Of a stretch of DNA of 64,000 bases, positions 39,001 to 52,200 are shown piece after piece. The position numbers and the translations under genes were made by a program. The DNA lies in assembly GCA_024516035.1 (NCBI GenBank), contig CM044961.1, forward strand, positions 5,606,015-5,670,014. Direction: 5' to 3'. The notes under the pieces are model-generated. The model made no database searches. It saw only the letters and a list, made by a program, of their open reading frames with translations, and was not told the DNA's origin. Position 1 is the stretch's first letter. Every line of letters starts with the position of its first letter. Source of the DNA: Bactericera cockerelli (Eukaryota; Arthropoda; Insecta; Hemiptera; Triozidae).

Positions 39001-41916
39001 AATCAGTATTTTGTGTTGTCTCCCCGAGCTCTAATCACAGCATTCATTCGATTTGGCATTGACTGGATCAAAATAACCACATATCTTGGGGCAACCTCTA
39101 CCATTCTTCGGTGAGGGTGATCTTGAGCTCTGCTACAGTCTGGGGAGCCGGTGTTTCGCCTCAAACACTTCGTTTGAGTCGGTCTCAAAGATCCTCGATC
39201 AGGTTGAGGTCGGGACTAAGAGAGGGCCAGTCCAAAGTGTCAATATTCTCCTCACCCAAGAACTCCCGAATACAGTTAGCCGCATGTGGGCGGGCATTGT
39301 CATGCATGAGGAAGAACTGGTCGCCCATACTTTGAGCGAGAGGAACAACATGGGTCTGCAGGATCTTATCAATGTATCGCTGACTGTTCAGGTCACCTCC
39401 CGCACCGCATGTGGTGGAAACCAATTCAGTCTTTCTTTCAGTTGAAATCCTACCCCGCACCATACAGGAACCACCGCCGAAACTGACAGTTTCTGTGATT
39501 CATCACCCAGCATACCTTTCTCCCGCTCTTTGATAGACTCTTTTCCTTCTGTCATTACCAAACAAACACACTCGACATTCATCAGTGAAGAAAACAGAGC
39601 GCCATTGCTGGGGTATCCAATCCACGTGTTCTATGGCGAATCTGAGTCTCCTTTCCCTGTGCTCTCTGGAGAGTTTGGGTCCATTTGAAGCTCTCTTTGG
39701 TTGAATTCCAGCTTCTCGAAGTCCTGCAGACCCATGTGATTCTTCTCGCTCAAAGTATGGGCGACCAGTTCCTCCTCAGGCACGACAATGCCCGCCCACA
39801 TGCGGCTAATTGTGTTCGGGAGTTCCTGGATGAGGAGAATATTGACACTTTGGACTGGCCCTCTCTTAGTCCCGACCTCAACCCGATCGAGGATCTTTGA
39901 GACCGACTCAAACGAAGTGTTTGAGGCAGAATACCGGCTCCCCAGACTGTAGCAGAGCTCAAGATCACCCTCACCGAAGAATGGTAGAGGTTGCCTCAAG
40001 ATATTGTGGTTATTTTGATCCAGTCAATGCCAAATCGAATGAATGCTGTGATTAGAGCTCGGGGAGACAACACAAAATACTGATTCACCATTGTTACGAA
40101 TGAATCTTGTTGATTTCTCATGTTATAACATCTTTTGTTAAACATAAAAAAATCATGTTTTTCTTCTTTTTTGACACCCTGTAGGAAAATTCGAATTTTA
40201 CGGCTTCTGGTAAGTGTTTTTTTAAGAATCAAATTATGAAATTGTAGAAAACAAAATTTACAGCATTTTGAGATATCTTACGACTCGATAGAAATAGTAA
40301 TTTCGAAGATATCGCAGATTTGGTGGAGGAAAAAGTTTGATTCGCTTTATTTGCTCTCAAGTGTATATTAAACTGTTAGCTTAATGGGACTCCCTGTCTC
40401 GAGCCGACAGTCTAAATGAAGCACTACTTATACTGTACTTACCTATCAGTTCTAAAGCTATGATAATTGATACTAATTTAAAACCTTATGCTAGCAGAAC
40501 CCTCTCGCCGCGGTGCATCGAGACCACCCAAGGTGAGACTTGCACACGAGTGCTAGCCGAGAGTAGCCGAGGTGCACAAGTACACTCTCGCGCTCGGCTG
40601 CTCTCGCTTTGAATCGGCGAGAGTATACTGCATGCATTAGATGAAAATCCCGGGTAGTGAGGCCCATGATGACCAATGAGGCGGAAACAGCTGTCCTGGG
40701 CAGGTCGGCTGGTGAATGGTACCGAGCTTCTGCAGCACCCCCTGGGATGTCTGTAACTCGAGAACGGTATATTTAGGGCGGAATCAATACGTTTTTATAA
40801 TACCTCTGTGGAATTAAGTCTAGATTTTGCGTATTGTCTTAGATGGGGAAAACTAATGTTAAGTCATGATTTAAGACTTCGACTTTGTCTATTAATTTCG
40901 CCCTTAGAAGACATAGTATGTATATAGAATTTATTTTCTCTGTAGAATTAACAGTTAAATATTGCTTTATCCCTCCTCCACACTCAAATTTCAAAACTGA
41001 ATTTAATACTTGAATATCACGTCACATTCTTCGAGAAACACTAGGAATATAAAACTTTCTTGTGCCCCCCAAAAAAATAGATTCCCTTTTCAATTTCCTT
41101 ATCCACTAATAAGGAAAGTATTTCAATAATATTGTATTTGAAATTCACTAACCCCTTCCAAGATAACATAGCATGCTATTTTCTGTTTTGTCCTCATATA
41201 CTTACGTAATCTCATGTACTGTGTAAAATATCGTATATGATAAATATGACTTATTTACATATATTATTATGTGTCAAAACTTTGCATTTTTTAAGCGGGA
41301 GTTTTAAGTTATAAGGTCATGTTCCACAACTAAAATAAACAATCCTTTATATGCATAAACAATATTATTAACACACACACACACAAATACACACACTTGT
41401 ACTTTTTTCTCTAGTATCAAACCTCTATTCATATTACGTACATAGGGCGAGGCAAAATGTAATTAAACTAAAATCTGTGGAAAATTGATAAAAAAATATG
41501 AAAAAATTGAAATCGGAGCAAAGAAATATTTTATTCTACAAAAACGAACACAATATTCCGATTTTTATTATTAGAAATATATCGGAAGCATGAAGTAATA
41601 TCGGCAGTATATTAAACAAGCTAATGAGCGCGCGATTAGCTCAGTGGTTAAGCACTCGCTTGCCATGCGGAAGGTCCCGGGTTCGAAGCCCCGCGCCGAC
41701 AAAAATTTGTATTCTTAATTTGTTTACAATTGTTTGTAAGGGATACCTTCCGGTGCGCTCGTGTTGACCCAGCACCTAAATGGGAAGTATTGTGTCACTT
41801 CTCGCCCATCAGAGGGGAGGCATACTACGGGATGGGCAGGCTACAACACAGACCACAAGCGTCTACAGTAGCTCCTGTTTCATGGCTACGAAATAAAAAA
41901 GGCTGTGAAACACTCA

Positions 41917-41953
<37 letters not shown>

Positions 41954-44900
41954 TCTGTATCCAACTCAATACAAAATATCTTCTTACCGACCTCAGTAGC
42001 TTGATCGATAAAGTAGCGGACTTGTAACCTGGAGGTTGGTGGTTCAAATCCCGGCTTCAGCGTAGATTTAGGCGGCACTTTGTGAATCCAGAGGTTCCAG
42101 TGGTCGCGGGTTCGAAACCCAGCTTGGACAATGGACATGTCAAGTTTTCCTCCCATTTGGGATCTGTACCACATAATAATACGTCTTGGGCTTACTGCTG
42201 GAATAATGGGACTTGAAAGTCTAGCCGACCTCCGTGGCTCAGTGGTTAAGAGCATTGGTTACTGACCCGGAGGTTGCGGGTTCGAATCCCGGCCGGAGCG
42301 AAAATTTCTGACCCAAATTTTCCGTTTCTGGAATGGCAAAGATGTAAAGGTAAAGTGCCCTGAAGTAATGCGAAAGCGGTTCCGGGGCACACTTACCTTT
42401 CAAAAAAAAAAAAAAATAGTCCTAATCGGGCACTATAAACAAGACGATATTTTTATTATTATTATTTAGTTGCCAAAAATTCTGCTTGTTTAGGAAGGTA
42501 CGAAGAAAAACTTTCAAGTTTTGCGTAGGTTGAGAAATAAATTCATGGTTATTCTCGTGGGTATAATAATATGCTCTATTTATTTACAAGCAACAACTTT
42601 GTGGATAAAAGCTGTGGTTTGGATTCTCAAACAGTGAAGAAATGGGTTGTAGATGTTCTCTTAGTTAATGGTAAAGCTCTGGTTTAGGGATCTGATTTAG
42701 GCCAAGATGTTTTACCCATTGCTTCTTTAGTTTTATTTATTTTATTTTATTTGACGAATGGTCCATTGTAAATAAAAATAACACTCTTTACTGGAAGGAG
42801 GTTATTGCTCAAAGCATTTTCTGCCACCTAACACCCAGTCAGAGTCTTATTATTATGTGGTCAAAATTCAAATCAATATTATAATTTTTATCAAATATAG
42901 GTAATTATTATTATTCAAAGTCAAAATAATAACCTGGATATACATAATACATAATATATTTTAAGCTCATTGAAATAGAGAGAAAAACTTTTTTTAAGTT
43001 TTGTTAATTTTTTATGCCCTTTATTTACCCATCAGATTAGCTTGGGAAACCTGAAACCTAGTTTAAAATTTAGTAGAGTGAATAAGAAAAAGACAAATAG
43101 ACAGAGAGAGAGAGAGAGAAAGAGAGGGAGAAAGAGAGAGAGAGCGGGATAGGGAGAGAATGGGGAGCAAAAATTTCTAGTCGGGTACAGAAATAGCACA
43201 ATATTTTTTCACAAAAAAAAACTCTTCGAAATGCACCGGTCCGTAAAATACATAAAGAGTTAACGCAGGGAAAAGCCAACCTGTCCCCAAAGAAAAAGAT
43301 TTATGTTGATACCAAATGCAAAAAATACACCACAAAGTTCACAATCTGCCTGACAAGTTAGTTTGGTGGATTAGCTAACTGAAAAGTCCTTTTTACAGTG
43401 CAGAGTTGCAGATTCGAGTTCTTTCCATAGACAATTTTACACACAAAAAAACAGGTTGTTTATTTTTTAAATTAATTGGTAGGATTACTCTATTGATGTT
43501 TTCAAAAGAACACTAGGTATTTCCTTAGAATGTATTATCAACACATTTACTAGGTGTTCATTTTTTACCAAGCAGAGTGGTCTTTAACAATGAAGGAGAC
43601 AATATTGTAGATTTAAAAAACCTACCTATTAACCCGAGCGAGATTCGAATCTCGTAGATTCAAAATGGGGTTCGGTGGAAGAGAAAGCCACAGGCTTTAA
43701 CCTCGCCCCTTGGTTCACTACATATTCTATTGTGTTCTTATTTTATGTCCTATTTTGTTGAATGTATCATATAGTTGACCAATAAAGTGTTAAATAATAA
43801 TAAAATTAGACGCACTATCCTATGAGTCCATTAAATCCCCCATTGAATGTCTCCAGGTTGTTTAAACTTAGCATGAACTCCTGTATTGTGTTTGCAGCGA
43901 CTCCCCGCAGTATTAAGCCGGCTAGGCCTGGCTATGGCTCCCCCCATGGTAAGATCAGATTCAGTAGCATCCACCCCCCTCCGGAACATTAAGCGTTTCT
44001 CACCCTCAGCCCAACATTTACAAAACAGTCTTGTAACTATCATTTTCCTTACTTCAGTCGCTTTCACTCTCTAGAATTGCTTTGGACAAGAACTACATCT
44101 TACTGTATACATCCTTTCACTATCTAGAATTGCTTTGGTTAAAGATGTTTACTACATATTACTATATACAATTATACATTATACATCCTTTCATTTTCTA
44201 GAATTGCTTTGGACAAGATGTTAACTACATCTTACTGTATACATCCTTTCACTATCTAGCATTGCTTTGGACAAGTTGTCAACTTCATCTGCTATGCTAT
44301 ACATCCTTTCACTCACTAGAATTGCTTTGGTTAAATATGTTTACTACATATTACTATATTCATTATACATCCTTTCACTCATTAGAATTGCTTTGGTTAA
44401 AGATGTTTACTTCATATTACTATATACAATTATACATTATACATCCTTTCATTTTCTAGAATTGCTTTGGACAAGATGTTAACTACATCTTACTGTATAC
44501 ATTCTTTCACTCTCTAGAATTGCTTTGGAAAATATGTTAACTACATCTTACAATATACATCCTTTCACTATCTAGAATTGCTTTGGACAAGATATTAACT
44601 ACATCTTACTGTATACATCCTTTCACTATCTAGCATTGCTTTGGACAAGTTGTCAACTTCATCTGCTATGCTATACATCCTTTCACTCACTAGAATTGTT
44701 TTGGTTAAATATGTTTACTACATATTACTATATTCATTATACATCCTTTCATTTTCTAGAATTGCTTTGGACAAGTTTTTAAGTACATCTTTCTATGTTA
44801 CACATCCTTTCACTATCTAGAATATTGCTTTGGACAAGATGTTAACTACATCTTACTGTTTTATACATCATTTTCAACCACTCTTTCTGGTGTAAAGATT

Positions 44901-47900
44901 TCAGCATAATCTTACACATCCATTTCTATTCTTTTTTCTTTTATAAAATAATTTTTCAATGTAGCTTTTTTTAACAATTCTGTACCTGCTTGATTCAGAT
45001 AATTTACAACACATTTCAATCATCTTTCGATCTACTTATCTCCGCTCCAGATAAATTATTATCAAAGTACCTCACACTCTGCCACGCTGTCTCTTTCTTT
45101 GTATAGGCGTTCTTCACACCTCGGCCGAGGTGTTTGATCACCAAAGCGATTAACACAAATATGATGACTTTTCAAACTTCAAATGTTCTTCTATTTTATC
45201 TCTCCGCCTTAGCTATACAGTCAAACCTGGATCTATGAGCACACAAGGGACAGAGAAAAAGTTTATCAAAAAATGTACATACTCGTATACCACTTATCCG
45301 TTTCTTACATGTCTATTTCCTTCATTTCATGTCTGAATTCATTATTCTCCTTTACCTATTCTGCCCTCATCAAAAAAAAATTCTAAATATTCTGAAGAAA
45401 GTGATACATATTCCATTCATTCTAACTCTGTTTACTTTAAAGAAATGAATTACCCACCAATCTCTAACTTTCGATCATATTCCTGTTCTTCTCAGTATTT
45501 CTTATTATTTCCTTTTCTGATGCTACCATTTTCTTTGATCATGTTTTTGTTTTATTTTCCATTTGCTCTCCGATCTCTTTGTCTATTAAACTTTTTTTTT
45601 CTCTTTCTTTTCCTATTAACTCTACTTTATGTATATTTTCTCTCTTTGTCTCTCATTCTAACTCTCTTTCTCTCTCCGTTTATTGTTCACCTTATCCTTG
45701 AATCCAAAGCATTAAACTTTTAATCCTCTTAAATCTACGTACAGTTTTACCTTTTTAAATATTTTCTTCACGTATCCTACCAATTCTTGATTATGTTCTA
45801 TTACCACAACTCAGAGTCGAACCAAGAGTACCACTGATTGAAAACAACTGATGCCTGCTTAGAAGCTAAGTAGACACCCGAATAGGGTTTTGATTTAGAC
45901 TTTTTTAGACTAGACATACCAGGGCTGCGTGTCATTAAAGAGAGTTGTATACTTGCCTGGGGTATTTTCAACACTAAACATCCGCTTTAATTTTAAGTTG
46001 CACTTATTTTATATGTTTTAGGTCCGTTGGAGCTTCCTAGAGTTGCACGCAAAGAGGTTGGTTTCTGACTCACCTTAAAGTCAAGAATAGTTTGTTCAAT
46101 ACTAGTTTTATATCATATTGCGATTTGCGATTTTATCAAACATAAGACTTACGCATAACAAATTTTTAAGCACCAGCTATAGCTTATGGACCAAAAATAG
46201 TTTTTCTTGCAAAAATTACAAGGTCTTTTAAATTTATTTTTACTTTTTCTATTATCAAAAACTCCAACGAAGAGTTTGAGGAAAATAATTGAGACCAAAA
46301 TTTTATTTCACAATTTTCAAGGTCTTGTAAATTTTCAAGGTCAAGGTCATTGAAGGAATAAGTTCATTCCGTGTACATACAGTAGTTTCTAGCTCTGTAC
46401 TTCTATTATGCTTGTTCAACATGAGAAAATCTTTTGTATTGAAAACCAAAAACTCAGACAAAGAATGAGAATACTTAGAGAAATACAGTTCACTAGAAAT
46501 ATTATGACTTGAGGAAAAAAAAATAGCTATAGAAAGCGGAATGGGAATCAATAAAGAATATGGCGGATAAAAGAAAAACCTTTGCACGAGAGAAATTCTA
46601 GAGAAAAGCGGAGAGAACTGTAAGATACTTAATAGAAACTTGAAAGTTAATGTTTCTAATATACTGAACTGAGTAGAACATAGGCATGGAATAGGAATGA
46701 GAACTTTCCTAATGAACTTCCGGTCCGCTTCTCACTTTCATCTCGCCTTCTCTTTACGTCTACCAATGCGTCCACTTCAACATCAGGGCTTCTGCTTTTT
46801 ATTCCGTGTTTGTTTAGAGGAACTTGAAAAATCCGGAGATCATATTCATCTTCTAAAAAAATATATATATATTTTTTTTCTATATCTTTTGTTCTCATTT
46901 TCTGATCGATCGACCTACACAGTATACCCATCAGGTCAGAGGTTTTCATTTCATCATCTATTCTCTGACTGGCTATAATTTAGTTTTCTACAAACAAAAA
47001 ATTAAATGAAAAAATACGAGTTGAAAGAGAGGTTACTCGATAATGCTATCACATCTTCTTTTTTCTGAATCATATAAATTCTGTGTTCACCTCTGAGCTT
47101 ATTGCCATTCTTTTATGCCTGAAGCATATCAAATTCTTGCCTAAACAATGTTTTCAGACGAAATTTTACTGTTAATCATATAATCAACTGTCATCTCCAT
47201 GCACTAATAAGATTCTCTCTACCTGTACCTCCAGTTCTGTCAGATTCGTTCGAGAGCGCTGATTCCCTTCCAAATTACCTGAAAACAATTAAACTGTACA
47301 CACTTGTATAACACACCAGATGAATCGGCGCGAACGACCTGTCAACTGACAGAGTTAAAGCACCAAAAGGGGAAAAAAAGAAGAAAAAAGGTTGCAGTGC
47401 TAAAACTAAAAGCTCAGTCCTTCTGTATGGCGCAGTCTTTGTTTCATTCGATGAAAAGGAGAATCAATACAATTATTTCAAACAAAATTTCATACAGTAG
47501 CTTCTTTTCTTTGGACCTTTTCTACTTTTGAAGGACTTGGAGCCTTCGTTCCCGATCTGTTTTATATGAACGAACCAGGCGTCATGCAGTTGTTGGAAGA
47601 AACCAGAAACGAACCAGGCGTCATGCAGTTGTTAGAAGAAACCAGAAACCACTTGTAGCAACGTTGCCAAAGCTCACTGCGGCAGTTTAGACTTTTGTCT
47701 CCGCGCCTTGAAAAGTGCACTTAGCTGCGTTTGAACTTAACTAGCCTCCGTTTAGACAGCAGCAGAGTGAGGTAGAGAATATTATAGCAAGCAATGGGGG
47801 AGCCGTTAGAAAGCCAAGGAATATTTCTGCAGCCGCTTTTAAAGTTGTTCTGAATCGATATTCTTGATTGGAACTTTCAAATTTTCCATTTTTATAACAA

Positions 47901-48280
47901 TAAACTTCTCTTTTACTTTCTATCTTTGTCTATCTTCGCTTTTACTCTCAATTTTCATCTCTGGCATTTCCTTTTTTACTCTCTTTCGCTCTTTCTTAAT
48001 GTTCCTTCTTCAATCTTAGTTTTCTCAATTTTTTATTTGCTCTATCATTCTCCGTGTTTTGCTCTCCATCTCTTCCTATGGTTTATTATATATCTTATTT
48101 GAATTTATATGTCTCTTAGTCCACGTACGTATATCATTTGTCTCTATCTTTTTCATTCTCACTTCTCAATTTCCATTCTCTCTTTGTCTTTCTTCCTCTC
48201 TTCCTTAACTATCTATGTCTACGTAATATATTTCTTCCTCTTCTTATTTTCTATATCTCTCTCACTCACTCTCTTTTTCA

Positions 48281-48317
<37 letters not shown>

Positions 48318-49126
48318 GCAGATAAATTGTTTTTCAAAACAAAGAAGAATACAAGTGTCGAAATGATTTGTAAAGTAAAGAAGAGAATCTAGAAACAATG
48401 GCAATAAATTAGGTGAAATTGAAAGATGTTTGCGCTGAAACAAAAGAATAGAAGGGGAGAAATACCAGAGTTGAGACCGAGAGAAATTTGAGATGAGGAA
48501 AAGAGTATAAGAGATACAGACAGTTTGAAGAAATGTTAAAAAGAAGTAGACGGAAAAAATATGTGAGAGAAGTTGAAAGAGTAAATAGAAAATGCAGAAA
48601 GAATATGATAGAGAGGCTAGGAGGGATTGTGGTGGAAAAAGAATTTGGGGAAGAAAAATTGTGGAGGCAAGGGAAAGGAAGGTGGAAAAAAGAATATGGG
48701 AGCAAAGTAATAAGAATATGAGGAAGAGGTGAAATGGGAATATAAAAATTATTAGAGGGAGATAACCGAGGGAAAATGAGGGGAAGAAGTTTGTTTAATA
48801 TTTATTATTTCACCACACACTAGGTACCTGTTTGAGCCTTCATATTATTAGGCCAGAGTACTCTTTACTTATTCATGCCCATCATAACCCGAACTTATTT
48901 TCAAGTTTTTGAACATTTACGAGTTTCCAACAGTTGTTTTTGTTAACTTCTCTGCTCTCTCCTTTTTTCCTCTCTCTCTCACACACACTTCCTTTCTCTT
49001 GATTCCCGTATCTCTCTCTTTTTGTTTCTCTCTCACCCTCACTCCCACCTAGCCTCTCTCTTTCCTCCTATTTTTCTTTATTATTTATTTTTCTCACTTA
49101 CCTCCTCATGTTTTTTTTTCTCCTTC

Positions 49127-49202
<76 letters not shown>

Positions 49203-52200
49203 CGCCCTTTCTTATACCTCCCTCATTTTCTGCTCGGCTTTTTTTCATTTTAATATTCATTATTTCCCAAGGAATTTCTCCTTTTTATGTTCCTCACACC
49301 TAAATATTTCTCCATTATTATCCCCACCTTCCTCTCACACTTTTGATTTACTGAGGCAACGTGGCCTTTTACTCAAACACTCTAGTAGGCCATTTCTATT
49401 CTCTATTGGTGCTCTATCAGGAATTGCTCCTATAGAACTTGCCCTTGTATTCATCTCAATTAGGTTTCAATGCCTACCCTTAATCTTCTTTTCAACGAAG
49501 TTCGTACTAGCATATTATGCTCTCTAAACTTGTCTAACTATCCATATCCGATAGCTTTCTTTCCAAAGAAGTTGTTTAAATCGTTTGATAAAGCATTAAA
49601 CAACACAGGAACATTATTCTACAATAAAATTTGAATTTTTCAGAAAAAAAAGAAAAGTTTTATATTTGTAAGAAAAATTGCCCAAGTTTAGTATGTATAT
49701 GTCTCTTTGGGTCAGCAGGTTTATCATCAATAGAGTTTTTTTTAATGGATGTCTATTATCCATGAACCTTTCTTTAGGATTAAGAATTATAGGAAATACT
49801 ACGAATATGGTTTCGTATGGTATTTATATCATCTGTACTTTAGGTTTTTTAATAACCAAACATTAGGAAGGTTAACAGTTTTGGCTGGGGAACGTTGAAC
49901 ATCGAGAAGACCAATGTCTAGAGGAATATAAACAGAGAACTTTATAGTCAAACTTAAAAATCTACGTTAGCTTGCAGTTTCCGTAAGGGCACAATGGCTT
50001 ATAAAAAAAAACTTCTCACAATTGTTGATCACACATAAGAATATGTCGTTCAGGACGAGCCAACCAAAGTTGGTTGGAAACCATCTCCAGCTACCTTTAT
50101 GTTGAGCAAACCAAGTTGATTGTTGCTGGTTACAGTAGCATGCTAAACAAAATTAATTGCAGCATGCTGTTTTGTTGCAATGAAGCAATCATCAGTGATG
50201 GAAAGGCTTTCCATTTGCAACAACGATTAACACTAATGGCTTGCTGCAAAAGCTGTTGCCTGTTTGTTGGCGACTTCCTACAAAGTTTAAAGGTACCTGT
50301 AGAAGATTTTGTGTGTGTTTTTTTTTAGTGTACTGGCTATTTGTAAACTCATTCCTGTAATACTAAATTAACCAATATGGTCTGTTTACACTCAGCTGGA
50401 CATTCTTCATTCAAGTGAACATGACGAATATTAAAAACCTCACTTGCCTGCTCATGCCTCAAATATACGAGTGAAGGCATGAGCAGGAGAGTGAGGAGGT
50501 CTCTACATTTTTGTTTTGAGTCCATTTACAAATTCTTAGAACGCAGAAATGTCACTCATTTGTTAGAAAAAGTCTACAAGTAACCAGTGCAAAAATGGAT
50601 GTTTTCTTATTAATAATTGTGCATTATTATTATTATTATTATTATTTTAAATTAAAATTTATTTATGGAGAGGTCTATAACATTCAGAGTCTTTGCCCCA
50701 ATTGTGCTTTAAGCTCTCATTTTTTTTTTTTTTTTTTTACGATTTTTCACTGTGCACTGATTGCGTTGAGCTTGCATACCACTGTGTCATGTCCGTTTGG
50801 TTCACTACCCTGTTTTGTACCGTTCCGTTTTGTGTTTCTGCTCTTCTGTTTCATGACCTTCCCAGACCTACTCACTGTTTTTTAAACCCATTCCACAGGC
50901 TGACAAAAGATCCGAGGCAAGCTCGGGTCTGCCCAACGATTTAGTCAGTTGCACCAATTGTGGCGGACCCAACCCCTGCACCCACGTCAACAACGGCTGT
51001 GCCTCCGAGGTGAGTGTTAGGTACATAGAAGGAAAACGTAAAGAGTGGACTGTAATTGGGTTTTGCCGCTGGTTCATTTACACGGAAAAATGTGTGGAAA
51101 AGTGAAAAGGTTCCTTACCGGCGATAGATTGAAGACTGATGTTTCGTCCGAGGAAATTCAATTATGAGATGGATTTTGATGGCCAGCATTTCCTCGGACA
51201 CCGTTCACAAGATTCGGGCATCGTTCACACTATTACCCGCGGTACCAAACAGTGAGTGTTGGGTGGAAGAGATCGACAGACATCCAATCTTAGCATTTTG
51301 ATACTTAACATGCTGCAGCATTGTACCAATTGTTCTTTGCGCGTTACAACATTGTTAAAGTTAGAAAAAAAACATTTATCATAATCCTGTTAATCACTCT
51401 TGAGAAGTCACAACTACTCAAACTAGCTTTACTAAATCTTTGCTGTTTGCTGAACTCGGGACTTCAAACACCGACCTCCAGGTTACAAGTCCACTGCTTT
51501 ATCCATCAAGCTACTGAGGTCGGTTACCAAAAAACATAATTTCCAGATTTCCAACCTATTTACTGAGTCGAAAGTAGCTTTATTATTCTATTAACAGGGG
51601 TTTTACGTCCCATTCAACAGATAAGTCACTTTAAGACGGTATGTTACTCTCCATTCGCAGGAAACTCACAAATGTGCTATTTAAATGAACCTCATATAGC
51701 CTAGGTTGAGCCAGAAAACCATTTTTTTTATTATTATGAATGTCTATTATACATATTTCCTGAAAAAATTGACTATGATTTCATATTGCATAATTATACA
51801 GTAGATAAAAAAATAACGAAGTAGGTAAATGTTATTATAATTTTGAAATAATGATAGATACTTTTTTAACCTTCTACCTGAGTTATAAATCAAAAACTTT
51901 TGTAATTATGGGGTTTCTACTTGGTTCTTTTTTGTTTGTATACACTTTTTTATCATTTTGGGTGCAGGAAACAAGCGCAAGGCACAAATACATTACATTA
52001 CTTTGGGAGTTTCGGATGTCACTATGATAAATGGGAACAATTTGAATTTCAAATCGAAATGGGGTTTTTTTGCTGTTATTTCCTATTTTCTGCTATCTTG
52101 TATTTTTCCTCTCCCAACAAGTGTTTATGGTTTTTGAAAGACTTACAGACATAAACAGATGTTAGGGTATTACAATTGGAAAAGCACCCTTGAAAACTGA

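Larger units (their letters stand above)
44890..50898 (+). other. pHCl intron, pyrimidine-rich and low complexity
   Basis: Long CT-rich stretches with (CT)n at 48282-48315 and 49125-49199, mirrored by GA-rich 48370-48790. Contains the 45068 dispersed repeat and the 47564 doublet. No exon supported. Confidence 0.5.

Noticed and set aside
39086..39445. Plus-strand open frame with LCYSLGSRCFASN
   Set aside because: It is antisense to the Tc1 transposase fragment; the same shadow appears in the other arm at 39631-39999.
46022..46055. Possible extra pHCl exon (PLELPRVARKE after TTTTAG)
   Set aside because: About 35 nt and entry phase 1, incompatible with the phase 0 junctions on both sides; weak donor GTTGGT.
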